Notes: generated by a model not told the origin, from the sequence alone. DNA of 64,000 nucleotides from JBJGXI01 sp045635475 (GCF_045635475.1 NZ_JBJGXI010000007.1:62001-126000), one strand, 5' to 3'. Numbered from the stretch's first letter, positions 51,944 through 61,309 are shown. Made by a program: numbers and translations.

Positions 51944-54900
51944 GTGAAGCTCGTAGAAACTTCAGTCAAACGTCCCGTAGGCGTAATCATGGTCGTACTC
52001 GCGATCCTAGCCTTAGGATTTATTTCGCTTCGGAGCTTGAACGTGGATTTGTTCCCGGAAATTGAGTTACCGATCGCCGTTGTCGCTACTTCTTATCCGG
52101 ATGCGGCACCACAAGAGGTGGAAAAGCAAGTAAGTAAACCGATCGAGTCTGCTTTAAGCTCGATTGAAGGCGTACAAACAATTCAGTCCCAATCACAATC
52201 AGGATCTTCACTCGTGATATTGATGTTTAATACAGGGGTGAATTTAGATAATGCACTGTTAGAAGTGAGGGAAAGTGTCGACAGGGTAAAAGGCTTACTA
52301 CCAGAGAGTGTAGGCGATCCTAGTGTGCTTCGCTTTAATCCCAATCAATTGCCGATCATGTGGGTTGGTTTAACAGGCGATGACGCTGTTCAGATGCAGC
52401 AAATTGCAGAAGACCAAGTTGTCCCTTATTTTGAACGTCAAGAAGGCGTCGCATCGGTTTCGATTGAAGGTGGCCAGGAGCGGGTAATCGAATTAGAGCT
52501 GAATCGTTCCGCGTTAGCGCAATACGGACTAAGCTCGCAACAGGTTATGCAAGCGTTAGGTGGTGCGAACAGTTCTGGTTCAGCTGGTGTCATCGAAAAG
52601 GGTGACAAAGAACTACAAATTCGTATCAATGGTGATTTCAGTTCTGTTGATGACATACGCGAGACTATCGTGCAAACGCCGCAGGGTGCGCAAATTCATA
52701 TAGAAGATATTGCAACAATCAATGATACCTTCCAGAAAACATCTGGAACGGCGCTCGTCAATGGCGATCCGTCCGTTGTTTTATCGATTATAAAGAAATC
52801 GGATGGTAATACGGTCGAGGTTTCCAACAATGTGCTGGCAGCCATCGACGATTTACAGTCAGACCTACCAGCAGACACAGATTTAGAAGTGGTTGTTGAT
52901 ACGTCTACTTATATTAAACAATCAATCGCAGCCGTTGTGCAAAATATGATCATCGGTGGAATCATAGCAGTATTAATTCTACTCTTGTTCTTAAAAAGCA
53001 TTCGTGCAACGATTGTTGTCGGTCTATCGATTCCGATTGCAATTATAGCCACATTTACACTGATGTACTTTACTGGTGAAACACTAAACATGCTTACGAT
53101 GGGTGGACTCGCGCTCGGAATCGGGATGATGGTCGACAGTTCGATCGTCATTTTAGAAAATATCGTCTCCTATCGACAGCAAGGCTACAGTTTAACAGAA
53201 GCGGCCAAAAAAGGTGCCTCTGAGCTCGCGCCAGCTGTTATAGCGTCAACGACAACAACATTGGTTGTATTCCTGCCAATTGTATATGTAGAAGGGATTG
53301 CGTCGGATATCTTTACGCCGCTCGCATTAACCGTGTCGTTTTCCTTAATTGCGTCACTTGTCGTGTCAATTACGTTAATTCCAATGCTATCATCCAAACT
53401 ATTATCTAAAGCGATGGAAGACAACGGCCGCAGATATTGGTTTGACACGTTTTTAAATAAAGTGAATAAAGGCTATAAAAGGATGCTTCGCAGTGTACTT
53501 AAACGTCGCAAAACAACGATATTTGGTACGCTCGTCATTATCGTAGCAAGCTTAGCCTTGATCCCGTTAATCGGAACAGAATATATTCCACAAGGTGACC
53601 AAGGGCAAGTTTCTATTTCGGTGGAAACACCACTAGGCACAGATGAACAAACAACAACAGCGATTGCAACCGAAGTAAGTGAAAAGTTAGAAGCATATAA
53701 TGATGTTATTGATGTTAGCTATGTAACCATTGGTGGCAGTGGTGGCGGAATGGTTGGCGGCGGCTCATCGAATCAAGCGGACTATACGATCCAATTGGTT
53801 CCAAAAGGTGAACGTGACCAGACTACCGAAGCAATCACACAAGAAATAAATGATGACCTCGCATCAATCGTTGGCGCGGAGATTACCGTTTCAGAAGCTG
53901 GCGCTGGCCTTGGCGGTGGAGATCCGATCCAGATTCAACTGCGTGGACCAGAGCATCAAGTATTAACGGAGCTTGCCGACCAAGTCGTTGCAACGATATC
54001 TAACGTAGATGGGGTATTCAACCCACAAACGTCTGTATCTGAGACAAGACCAGAACTTAACGTGGAAGTAGACCGCGAGCAAGCAGCGCAATATGGATTA
54101 ACGTATCAAACTGTCATGAGTCAAGTGCAAATGGGCTTCACTGGCCAAACGGTTATGCAATATCGCGAAGACGGCGATGATATAAACGTGACAATGATGT
54201 ATCCAGAAGACGAACGAAGCACGATTAACGATTTAGAAAACATGATGCTACAAACACCAACTGGTACGATGATTTCCTTATCATCGGTTGCTGATTTAAC
54301 ACAAGTACAAGGACCAGCATCCTTATCAAGAGAAAATCAACGTAACCAGGTGAACGTATCAACCGATATCGCTGATCGCGACTTAGGAAGCGTTAGTGCT
54401 GATGTGAATGAAGTAATGGAAGAAATGCAGGCAACCTTCCCAGAAGGCTATACGTATACCGTTGGTGGAGAAGCAGAAGATATGGCCGAATCGTTTACAG
54501 ATCTAGCTTATGCGCTTGTGTTATCGATCTTCCTTGTCTATGCGGTTATGGCGATCCAATTTGAGAACTTCTTATTCCCGTTAGTGATCATGTTCTCCAT
54601 GCCAGCAACAGTTGTAGGCGTGCTCGGAGGATTGTTCATCACAGGCATACCGATAAGCATCACCGCCTTTATTGGGATCATAATGCTCGCCGGGATTGTT
54701 GTAAACAACGCAATCGTCCTCGTCGACTATATCAACATCTTAAGGCGCCGCGGGATGGATCGTTATGAAGCAATTCTAGAAGCGGGCGTAAGCAGAATGC
54801 GACCAATCTTAATGACAACATTAACAACGATACTAGCCATGGTGCCATTAGGCCTCGGAATCGGTGAAGGAGCAGAAACACAGCAGCCATTAGCAGTTAC

Positions 54901-55036
54901 CGTTATCTTTGGTCTAGCAGTTTCCAGCTTATTTACACTGTTACTGATTCCGGTTGTATATACGTTATTTGATGATCTGTCTGAGAAGATTAAAGGATTG
55001 GTTGGTAGGAAGAAAGGGAAGGTTGAGGAGATGTAG
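51944..55036 (+). CDS. RND-family efflux transporter (SwrC/AcrB type)
   Basis: A 1030-residue proton-driven exporter with twelve membrane helices and two large external loops in the AcrB pattern. The first helix region is KRPVGVIMVVLAILALGF. The proton relay region has GLALGIGMMVDSSIVILENI, and the second half GIVVNNAIVLVDYINIL. It is closest in type to B. subtilis SwrC (YerP), involved in surfactin/biocide resistance. GTG start two bases after the adaptor gene stop: a single operon. A large terminator follows. Confidence 0.95.
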   Translation: MKLVETSVKRPVGVIMVVLAILALGFISLRSLNVDLFPEIELPIAVVATSYPDAAPQEVEKQVSKPIESALSSIEGVQTIQSQSQSGSSLVILMFNTGVNLDNALLEVRESVDRVKGLLPESVGDPSVLRFNPNQLPIMWVGLTGDDAVQMQQIAEDQVVPYFERQEGVASVSIEGGQERVIELELNRSALAQYGLSSQQVMQALGGANSSGSAGVIEKGDKELQIRINGDFSSVDDIRETIVQTPQGAQIHIEDIATINDTFQKTSGTALVNGDPSVVLSIIKKSDGNTVEVSNNVLAAIDDLQSDLPADTDLEVVVDTSTYIKQSIAAVVQNMIIGGIIAVLILLLFLKSIRATIVVGLSIPIAIIATFTLMYFTGETLNMLTMGGLALGIGMMVDSSIVILENIVSYRQQGYSLTEAAKKGASELAPAVIASTTTTLVVFLPIVYVEGIASDIFTPLALTVSFSLIASLVVSITLIPMLSSKLLSKAMEDNGRRYWFDTFLNKVNKGYKRMLRSVLKRRKTTIFGTLVIIVASLALIPLIGTEYIPQGDQGQVSISVETPLGTDEQTTTAIATEVSEKLEAYNDVIDVSYVTIGGSGGGMVGGGSSNQADYTIQLVPKGERDQTTEAITQEINDDLASIVGAEITVSEAGAGLGGGDPIQIQLRGPEHQVLTELADQVVATISNVDGVFNPQTSVSETRPELNVEVDREQAAQYGLTYQTVMSQVQMGFTGQTVMQYREDGDDINVTMMYPEDERSTINDLENMMLQTPTGTMISLSSVADLTQVQGPASLSRENQRNQVNVSTDIADRDLGSVSADVNEVMEEMQATFPEGYTYTVGGEAEDMAESFTDLAYALVLSIFLVYAVMAIQFENFLFPLVIMFSMPATVVGVLGGLFITGIPISITAFIGIIMLAGIVVNNAIVLVDYINILRRRGMDRYEAILEAGVSRMRPILMTTLTTILAMVPLGLGIGEGAETQQPLAVTVIFGLAVSSLFTLLLIPVVYTLFDDLSEKIKGLVGRKKGKVEEM

Positions 55037-55103
55037 GGTCGAAAGCGGAAAGCGCCTTACGGACCACGGCATGCCTCTGAAAAAATGCGGTTTATAGACC
55101 GGG

Positions 55104-55143
55104 AAAAAGGAGCACTGCCGCTTTTTAGGCAGTGCTCCTTTTA
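55104..55143 (+). terminator. Terminator after the RND operon
   Basis: AAAAAGGAGCACTGCC (55104-55119) pairs with GGCAGTGCTCCTTTT (55128-55142). Confidence 0.9.
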
Positions 55144-55153
55144 TGTATAAGGA

Positions 55154-55297
55154 CTAAAACATATTACCGGAAAGATTCCCAACCAAATACCCAATGAAAT
55201 AAAAAATTACTATAATAGCGATAATTACCAGTGCAAACCCAACTGGGCCTGATTTTTTAAGTGTAGTGAAGAGTTGTTTAAATTTACCAGAGTTCAA
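55154..55297 (-). CDS. Small single-helix membrane protein, 47 residues
   Basis: A short gene on the minus strand, starting TTG at 55297 with a textbook site (AAAGGAGG, 7 bp spacing). The peptide is MNSGKFKQLFTTLKKSGPVG followed by a strong membrane helix (FALVIIAIIVIFYFIGYLVG) and NLSGNMF. I recognise no family. It is convergent with the RND operon and shares its terminator. Confidence 0.65.
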   Translation of the reverse strand: MNSGKFKQLFTTLKKSGPVGFALVIIAIIVIFYFIGYLVGNLSGNMF

Positions 55298-55486
55298 AAA
55301 AATCCTCCTTTCTAGCGGTGGCAATAGCTATATATAGTAGAGAGACAAGCATATGCCAAGCTTAGTGTCTAACATTAGTAACGTCTATTTATATATTTTT
55401 AAAATTTGGCAGGATTTGCGTATTATAAGTTCACTTTTATGTCAAATATTAAAAGGGACAAGTAATTTTAAGTGGGAGTTTATTTT

Positions 55487-56560
55487 ATGTATTTTACAGA
55501 GCAAGTTATCATTGCATTTATTATATCATTATTAGCCACATGGTTGTTCACATATCCAGTGAAATGGCTCGCGAGAAAAATTGGGGCGATGGATCAACCG
55601 GATCATCGTAAAATTCATACAGTCGTCACGCCGCGGCTTGGTGGATTAGCGATATTCCTAGGTGTCAGCCTAGGACTACTATATTTACGACCGAGTGACG
55701 ATCATTATGCTGCTATTTGCGTTGGTGCACTCATCATTGTTGTGACAGGCATATTAGATGATAAGTTCCAGCTCCGTCCAATCGTGAAGCTTGGTGGCCA
55801 ATTATTAGCTGCAGGAACAGTCATATACTCGGGCCTTATCGTCGAAAGGATCACGATTCCATTTATCGGACTAGTCGAATTAAATAATTTGAGCATCGTA
55901 GTAACAGTCCTATGGGTAGTCGGTGTCACGAATGCAATCAACCTAATCGATGGATTAGATGGACTAGCATCCGGCGTTTCCACAATCGCTTTAACGAGTA
56001 TTTTGATTATGGCCGTAATGGACGCGAAAATTGTTGTTTTCTATTTGTGTGTTGTACTGATCGCAAGTAATATCGGCTTTTTATTTCATAACTTTTATCC
56101 CGCAAAAATATATATGGGCGACACGGGTTCAATGTTTCTAGGCTATTCTATTTCAGTAGTTGCGCTGCTTGGACTGTTTAAGAATGTTACATTAATTAGC
56201 TTAATCATTCCGGTTATTGTGCTTGCGGTGCCTATCTTTGATACGTTATTTGCGATTATTAGGCGCTTAATCAATGGGGAGAACATAATGATGCCAGATA
56301 AGAAGCACTTGCATTACCAATTGTTATCGGCGGGGTTTAGTCATAGGGCAACGGTGTTGATTATTTATGGATTTAGTGCTGTTTTTGGGATATTGGCTAT
56401 TGTGTTTTCAAATGCATCGCTTGGACTTACCTTAGTAGTTGCAGTTATATTTTTGTTGATGTTGCAGATAATTGCAGAGATAGTCGGAGTTGTTGGGAAG
56501 AAGCCTATAATAGCAACTATAAAAAGAATGTTCAATAAAGAAAGAGAAATAACTCGGTAA
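55487..56560 (+). CDS. Polyprenyl-phosphate GlcNAc-1-phosphate transferase (MraY/WecA/TagO family), copy 1
   Basis: A 357-residue integral membrane enzyme that loads sugar-1-phosphate onto undecaprenyl phosphate, starting wall polymer synthesis. It has the cytoplasmic motifs MDQPDHRKIHTVVTPRLGG, GILDDKFQLRP, NAINLIDGLDGLASG and FYPAKIYMGDTGSMFLGY. The histidine loop is KKHLHYQLLSAGFSHR. The start is ATG at 55487 after GTGGGAGTTTATTTT; GTG at 55472 is possible. A paralogue lies at 59326. Confidence 0.92.
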   Translation: MYFTEQVIIAFIISLLATWLFTYPVKWLARKIGAMDQPDHRKIHTVVTPRLGGLAIFLGVSLGLLYLRPSDDHYAAICVGALIIVVTGILDDKFQLRPIVKLGGQLLAAGTVIYSGLIVERITIPFIGLVELNNLSIVVTVLWVVGVTNAINLIDGLDGLASGVSTIALTSILIMAVMDAKIVVFYLCVVLIASNIGFLFHNFYPAKIYMGDTGSMFLGYSISVVALLGLFKNVTLISLIIPVIVLAVPIFDTLFAIIRRLINGENIMMPDKKHLHYQLLSAGFSHRATVLIIYGFSAVFGILAIVFSNASLGLTLVVAVIFLLMLQIIAEIVGVVGKKPIIATIKRMFNKEREITR

Positions 56561-56676
56561 TGGTTCCTTTTAATGGTAATTTTAATAATCTATATTGACA
56601 CAGTATATCTTTTCGGGGAAAATAAGTTTATATTCAAAGAATCGACAAAATTTTATCATATAAACTGGGGGAAATC

Positions 56677-58074
56677 ATGGGTTCTATGCTTTCAACAAAA
56701 ATATCGCCAAATATTGAACTGTTCTTTATAACTTACATATTAATACAACCAGTTTTAGATGTGTTTGCATACCTGAATTTACCAATATCTGAACTTTTCA
56801 GGATGTTAGCAATGGTAATTGGATTATTGTACATCTTATTATTACCAAATAAAAAATTACGGTCTTATGTTTCAATTTATTTAGGGCTATTAGTAGTATT
56901 TCTTGGTATTCATTTTATTATCAACCTCATGGTTAAAGAGCCGTTCTTATTTTCCTCAGAAGTAATTTATATAATTAAAACAGCCTATTTTATTGAGATG
57001 TTAATTGTTTATATCTTACTTATTCAATCAATGAGTAAAAGATTAAATTGGCAATATATAATACAAAGAAATGTGTTTATTAGTATGTCTATTATTGGAA
57101 TAGTAATGGTTCTTGCTACTTTAACGGGTACAGGTCAAAAAAGTTATGATTCACTTGCCAAATCAGGACATAGTGGATGGTTTTTTTCAGGAAATGACTT
57201 GAGTGCTATATTAGCAATGGGAATCGGGTTTATGATACTATATATGCTTAGAAAAGAGCAGTTAACTAAAAAGCTTATCCTGCTCCCATTCATAATGATC
57301 ACGCTGTGGGCAACAATGATGATAGGTACTAAAGTAAGTTTTGGCGGTGCGTTTATTGCCTTGACTATTGCATTAATTGTCTCCATAATAGCTGTCTTTA
57401 TTGACAAGAAAAAAAACCTTCTAAATATAGCTATAATATTACCATTATTAACTATGGTACTTTTATTAATGCCTATTACACCAATAGGTCAAAATCTAAA
57501 CCTCACTTTTGACACAATAAATAGCTTGGATGAACGGACACCGGAAGTAAATGAAGAAGATGATGAGCCAAATAACGAAGAATATGATTCGATTAATGAG
57601 GATGACCAATATAACAATGATGAAACAGATACCGTTAATGATGACAAAACATCAGTTATATTGAGCGGACGAAGCAATTTCGTTTCTAATCTAAAACATC
57701 AGTATCAAATCGCTCCAACAACTCAAAAAGTTTTTGGTATGGGTTTAGGGGGTAATTATAAGACTGAACCCAAAAGTGCAGAAATGGATTTGTTTGATTG
57801 GTTTTTCAGTTTTGGAATAATCGGCTTCATTTTATTGATGCTTCCATTAATTATTATTGGCTACTTGATCTTAAGAAATATAGTATTATCCATTATACGT
57901 CGTTCATTTGATATAAACATCTTAATAATTGGAATAGCTGTATGTCTTGGTTTAGGTACTTCTATTATAGCGGGACATGTTTTTTCCTCACCAGCTTCAA
58001 GTATATACTTAGCTATAGCAATAGGTTATTTATATGCGATTTCAGCTAGATATGGGAAAAAGTACGTTGTCTAA
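56677..58074 (+). CDS. O-antigen ligase/polymerase-like membrane protein
   Basis: A 465-residue protein with about twelve membrane helices (for example MVIGLLYILLLP, IIMTLWATMMIGTK-like segments, FGIIGFILLMLPLIIIGYLI). It has one large external loop (~280-355) with an acidic Asn/Asp/Glu tract (EVNEEDDEPNNEEYDSINED), then GRSNFVSNLKHQYQIAP. This arrangement is typical of Wzy/WaaL-type O-antigen ligases or polymerases. Its low GC and AT-rich codons differ from the RND genes, suggesting a variable polysaccharide locus. TTGACA (56595) lies ~80 bp upstream. A terminator follows. Confidence 0.8.
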   Translation: MGSMLSTKISPNIELFFITYILIQPVLDVFAYLNLPISELFRMLAMVIGLLYILLLPNKKLRSYVSIYLGLLVVFLGIHFIINLMVKEPFLFSSEVIYIIKTAYFIEMLIVYILLIQSMSKRLNWQYIIQRNVFISMSIIGIVMVLATLTGTGQKSYDSLAKSGHSGWFFSGNDLSAILAMGIGFMILYMLRKEQLTKKLILLPFIMITLWATMMIGTKVSFGGAFIALTIALIVSIIAVFIDKKKNLLNIAIILPLLTMVLLLMPITPIGQNLNLTFDTINSLDERTPEVNEEDDEPNNEEYDSINEDDQYNNDETDTVNDDKTSVILSGRSNFVSNLKHQYQIAPTTQKVFGMGLGGNYKTEPKSAEMDLFDWFFSFGIIGFILLMLPLIIIGYLILRNIVLSIIRRSFDINILIIGIAVCLGLGTSIIAGHVFSSPASSIYLAIAIGYLYAISARYGKKYVV

Positions 58075-58121
58075 ATAATAATTATAGGTTTATTTCAGTT
58101 GAAATAAGCCTATAATTATTG
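58075..58121. terminator. Terminator after the ligase-like gene
   Basis: A 21-bp stem (AATAATTATAGGTTTATTTC and its complement ending 58120) with a 3-4 base loop, one mismatch. Symmetric, so possibly active in both directions. Confidence 0.8.
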
Positions 58122-58166
58122 TAAGAAAATTCATAAAGTCTAACTTAATCTGGGGAGTCGACGAAG

Positions 58167-58637
58167 ATGAAACAGAAAAAAATATTATTAATTTCCTCTA
58201 TAGGGGGGCACTTAACACAGTTGTTGCAATTAGAAGAATTATTTAAAGAATATCAATACCACATTGTCACTGAAAAGTCAGAGGTGACAAGGCAATTGGT
58301 CCATAAATATCCCATATCTTTTCTTATGTATGGTTCTAGAACCTATCCGGTATCATATCCGTTTAAGTTTTCTTTTAATATAGTAAAATCTTTGTTTATA
58401 TTCCTAAAACATCGACCTGATGTAGTAATAACAACTGGGGCACATACTGCTGTACCGATTTGTTATATTGCAAAGCTGTTTAGGAAAAAAGTTGTTTACA
58501 TCGAAAGCTTTGCTAAATCACAAAGCCCAAATCTATCCGGTAAGTTAATCTATCCTATTGCAGATCTTTTTATTGTTCAATGGGAATCTATGAAGAAATA
58601 TTATCCGAAAGCTGTATATGGGGGGTCAATCTATTGA
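58167..58637 (+). CDS. Alg14/PssD-like glycosyltransferase subunit
   Basis: A 156-residue protein beginning KILLISSIGGHLTQLLQLEE, the donor-fold start of the Alg14 family, with VVITTGAHTAVPICYIAKLF and VVYIESFAKSQSPNLSGKLI. Alg14-type proteins anchor the catalytic Alg13-type partner at the membrane. It overlaps the next gene by 3 bases (TTGA), giving a typical Alg14/Alg13 (PssD/PssE, Cps14F/G-like) pair. The partners together usually add the second sugar of a repeat unit. Confidence 0.88.
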   Translation: MKQKKILLISSIGGHLTQLLQLEELFKEYQYHIVTEKSEVTRQLVHKYPISFLMYGSRTYPVSYPFKFSFNIVKSLFIFLKHRPDVVITTGAHTAVPICYIAKLFRKKVVYIESFAKSQSPNLSGKLIYPIADLFIVQWESMKKYYPKAVYGGSIY

Positions 58638-59116
58638 TTTTTGTTGTATTAGGTACTTTTGAGCTCCCGTTTACAAGGTTGTTAGATGAAGTGAATAGAT
58701 TAAAAGAAAAAGGTGTAATTAAAGAAGATATAGTTGTTCAAAATGGACATACGGCATACAGATCAGAAAATATGGATTTAAAACCATTTGTAAGCTATGA
58801 AGAAATGGATAAACTGTTCGAGACTGCGAGGCTAGTTATTACGCACGCTGGGACGGGATCAGTGATAACGGCATTAAGAAAACATAAGAAAGTAATCGCA
58901 GTTGCCCGTCTGGAGAAATATGGAGAACATAATGATGATCATCAATTACAATTAGTGGATGTGTTAGCGAAAGAAGGACATATATTGAGATGGGATGATG
59001 GAGAAAAATTAGAATATATTATTAAACAAGTGGAATCCTTTGAGCCTGTTCCATTTAAAGGAAATAAACAAAAAATGATTGGCATATTAAGAAATTTTAT
59101 TGATAAATTAGAATGA
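58634..59116 (+). CDS. Alg13/PssE-like glycosyltransferase subunit
   Basis: A 160-residue catalytic partner of the preceding gene. It starts with MIFVVLGTFELPFTRLLDEV and has the nucleotide-sugar motif LVITHAGTGSVITALRKHK and EHNDDHQLQLVDVLAKEGHI. I chose TTG at 58634, overlapping the Alg14-like stop; the frame begins earlier only inside that gene. It forms a GT-B enzyme with its partner. Confidence 0.88.
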   Translation: MIFVVLGTFELPFTRLLDEVNRLKEKGVIKEDIVVQNGHTAYRSENMDLKPFVSYEEMDKLFETARLVITHAGTGSVITALRKHKKVIAVARLEKYGEHNDDHQLQLVDVLAKEGHILRWDDGEKLEYIIKQVESFEPVPFKGNKQKMIGILRNFIDKLE

Positions 59117-59325
59117 TTTCCTGATTTAACACAATGTCTAATTTTTTGTAAATCCATAATTTTTATAATGAAATTAAAATATTAATGTGCTATATTAGTA
59201 TCAATGTGAAAAAATTAACTAAGCTAACTAGCTAATTGAAACTTTTATTAAAACAAATTCGTCTATATATAAGATTAATAAAATGACTATAAGATTGCTA
59301 GGGTTCTAGGTCTAGGAGGATAAAT

Positions 59326-60375
59326 ATGATATATATTGCGTTAGCACTTTGTTTTGTCATGTCAGTATTTCTTACACCACTAGTCAAAAAATTAGCAATA
59401 CAAATTGGTGCTGTAGATAAGCCAAACTATAGAAAAGTTCATACAAAACTTATGCCTCGCTTGGGTGGTCTAGCAATTTATGTAAGTTTTATGGTGGGAA
59501 TTCTTTTTTTTCAACCCATGGCAGCATCTTATTATTGGCCAATATTAATTGGTGCAACAATAATAACAGCTACGGGTATACTTGATGACATTTTTGAGCT
59601 ATCAGCAAAGATTAAGTTATTGTTGCAGATAGTAGCAACTAGTGTTGTAGTTTTAAATGGTGTGGTAATAGAATTTATTAACTTACCATTTGGAAATACA
59701 TTGGAATTTGGTTATATGAGTATTCCCATCACAATTCTATGGATTGTTGGTATAACAAATGCTATTAATCTTATTGATGGATTAGATGGTTTAGCAGCAG
59801 GGGTTTCCTCTATTGCGTTACTAACTATCTCGGGATTGGCGATCTCTATGGGTGATACGTTTGTAGCAGTGATGGGATTTATCCTTCTGGGGAGTACATT
59901 AGGATTTCTGTTGTACAATTTTCATCCGGCTAAGATTTTTATGGGAGATACAGGTGCGTTATTTCTCGGATATATGATTGGTGTAATCTCCGTATTAGGA
60001 TTTAAAGAAATTACTGTATTCTCTTTAATTGTCCCAATTACAATCTTAGGTGTGCCAATATTAGATACAACGTTCGCGATTATTCGTCGTATTATCCAAA
60101 GGAAGCCATTGTCAGCACCAGACAAATTTCATTTGCATCACTGTCTTATAAACTTAGGCTATAGCCATAGACACTCAGTAATTTTAATATATAGTATCAG
60201 TGCACTGTTCAGTATCGCCGCAATCATCTTTACGCGCTCAACCATTTGGGGCTCAACTATTACATTTTTTGCGCTTATAATTCTTGTGGAGATTATCGTT
60301 GAACTTACTGGATTAATAGGCAAAAGTTATAAACCGTTGTTAAACTTGTTTCAGGCTAATAGATTAAGAAAATGA
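59326..60375 (+). CDS. tagO: Polyprenyl-phosphate GlcNAc-1-phosphate transferase (TagO type), copy 2
   Basis: A 349-residue membrane enzyme of the same family as 55487-56560, with DKPNYRKVHTKLMPRLGGLA, GILDDIFELSAK, NAINLIDGLDGLAAG, FHPAKIFMGDTGALFLGY and the histidine loop KFHLHHCLINLGYSHRHS. It is likely TagO, linking wall teichoic acid or another GlcNAc-started polymer to undecaprenyl phosphate. Which of the two copies is the housekeeping enzyme cannot be decided here. ATG after CTAGGAGGATAAAT; a strong terminator follows. Confidence 0.9.
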   Translation: MIYIALALCFVMSVFLTPLVKKLAIQIGAVDKPNYRKVHTKLMPRLGGLAIYVSFMVGILFFQPMAASYYWPILIGATIITATGILDDIFELSAKIKLLLQIVATSVVVLNGVVIEFINLPFGNTLEFGYMSIPITILWIVGITNAINLIDGLDGLAAGVSSIALLTISGLAISMGDTFVAVMGFILLGSTLGFLLYNFHPAKIFMGDTGALFLGYMIGVISVLGFKEITVFSLIVPITILGVPILDTTFAIIRRIIQRKPLSAPDKFHLHHCLINLGYSHRHSVILIYSISALFSIAAIIFTRSTIWGSTITFFALIILVEIIVELTGLIGKSYKPLLNLFQANRLRK

Positions 60376-60389
60376 TAGAATAAACAGGA

Positions 60390-60428
60390 AAAGGTGTATT
60401 GGAACTCACATTCCAATACACCTTTTTT
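60390..60428 (+). terminator. Terminator after tagO
   Basis: AAAGGTGTATTGGAA (60390-60404) pairs with TTCCAATACACCTTT (60411-60425), followed by TTT. Confidence 0.9.
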
Positions 60429-60679
60429 AAAAGTCTCGAAAGTCATCAAATGAGAAGCTTGAGGATAACTTTAATCAGGTGTAGTCACTTTAGCCACGGT
60501 CAGCATGCCTACCCTCATCTATTATCCAAGGTGTAAAGTTCTTTGTTTAGTGTGTCTGTCATGAGATAAAAGAAGTTATATTTGGTGTTGTAAGGGATTA
60601 TGATTTAATAGATGGTGGAGATCCAAGTTTCCCTCCTCTGGTTATTGCATTCAATTTGTCCGACCTTTACAGTTCTTTT

Positions 60680-60728
60680 TACCAATGTTTGCGGAGAAGT
60701 TTACCATACTTTGCGGGACTGTTTACCG
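60680..60728 (-). repeat. 22-bp phased array, left arm
   Basis: TACC starts at 60680, 60702 and 60724, and TTTGCGG at 60688 and 60710: an exact 22-bp period. This is the reverse complement of the unit in the right arm (61012-61121). Confidence 0.75.
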
Positions 60729-60781
60729 TTAATCCCCTCACTTGATTATAATACTATCTTAACCACAGCTTTAGCTGCTTG

Positions 60782-60956
60782 CCCTTGACTGTCGTGCCAC
60801 TTCTTAGTGATCGCTGGAAGGGGACGGACGGGGCCCCGCCAGCGGAACTTAGAAGTGATTGTCCGTGGTGCGCTACTGATGCGGATGGAGCCCTAAAGGC
60901 TAGTTTTTTGCCATCCGCCATCAAAACCACTACCACGGACACAACAAAGTCAAGGG
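60782..60956. ncRNA. RNA-like three-way-junction sequence (putative)
   Basis: The closing stem CCCTTGACT (60782-60790) pairs with AGTCAAGGG (60948-60956). Arm 1: CACTTCT (60798) with AGAAGTG (60857), then CGCTGG with CCAGCG and GGGGCCCC at the tip. Arm 2: GTCCGTGGT (60861) with ACCACGGAC (60940), GCGGATGG (60881) with CCATCCGC (60918) and an AGCC/GGCT tip. It is GC-rich in an AT-rich surround. The frames crossing it have no ribosome site. Either strand could be the RNA; transcription is not shown. Confidence 0.5.
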
Positions 60957-60981
60957 TGGTGGGAGTGGTTATCAAGTACAC

Positions 60982-61131
60982 TGGTTCTCACTTGGTAATG
61001 AGGGTTCAAATTGGTAAGTTCTTCCGCAAACACTGGTATATTCCTCCGCAAAGTGTGGTAAGAAGAACCGCACAACTGGTAAAAACCCTCCGCAATACTC
61101 ACCCTCCTCAGTTTACTGGTAAAGAATGTGG
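60982..61131 (+). repeat. 22-bp phased array, right arm
   Basis: CCGCAAA-type words at 61024, 61046, 61068 and 61090 step by exactly 22 bp, interleaved with TGGTA at 61012, 61034, 61056, 61077 and 61117. The unit is roughly CCGCAAACACTGGTATATTC, inverted relative to the left arm. Confidence 0.8.
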
Positions 61132-61272
61132 GGGATAAATTTACCCGGAATATTATAAAGGGATATATGGCCATGAATATTAAATATCAGATGTTCTCTT
61201 ACTTAAAAAGGACTAGGCAGTGTTTGTCTGGTGAATCTAGTTATATTGTATCTAGATTCATTTCAAATAAAA

Positions 61273-61308
61273 AAAGGACTGTCTAAATTGAGTAGACAGT
61301 CCTTTCTG
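61273..61308 (-). terminator. Terminator of the glucosaminidase gene
   Basis: AAAGGACTGTCTA (61273-61285) pairs with TAGACAGTCCTTT (61293-61305). The A-run to its left is a T-run on the minus strand, so it ends the minus-strand gene. Confidence 0.88.
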
Positions 61309-61309
61309 T

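Noticed and set aside
60779..61138. 119-codon frame in the phased-array element
   Set aside because: It crosses nested inverted repeats and the 22-bp array; composition is not protein-like and there is no ribosome site.
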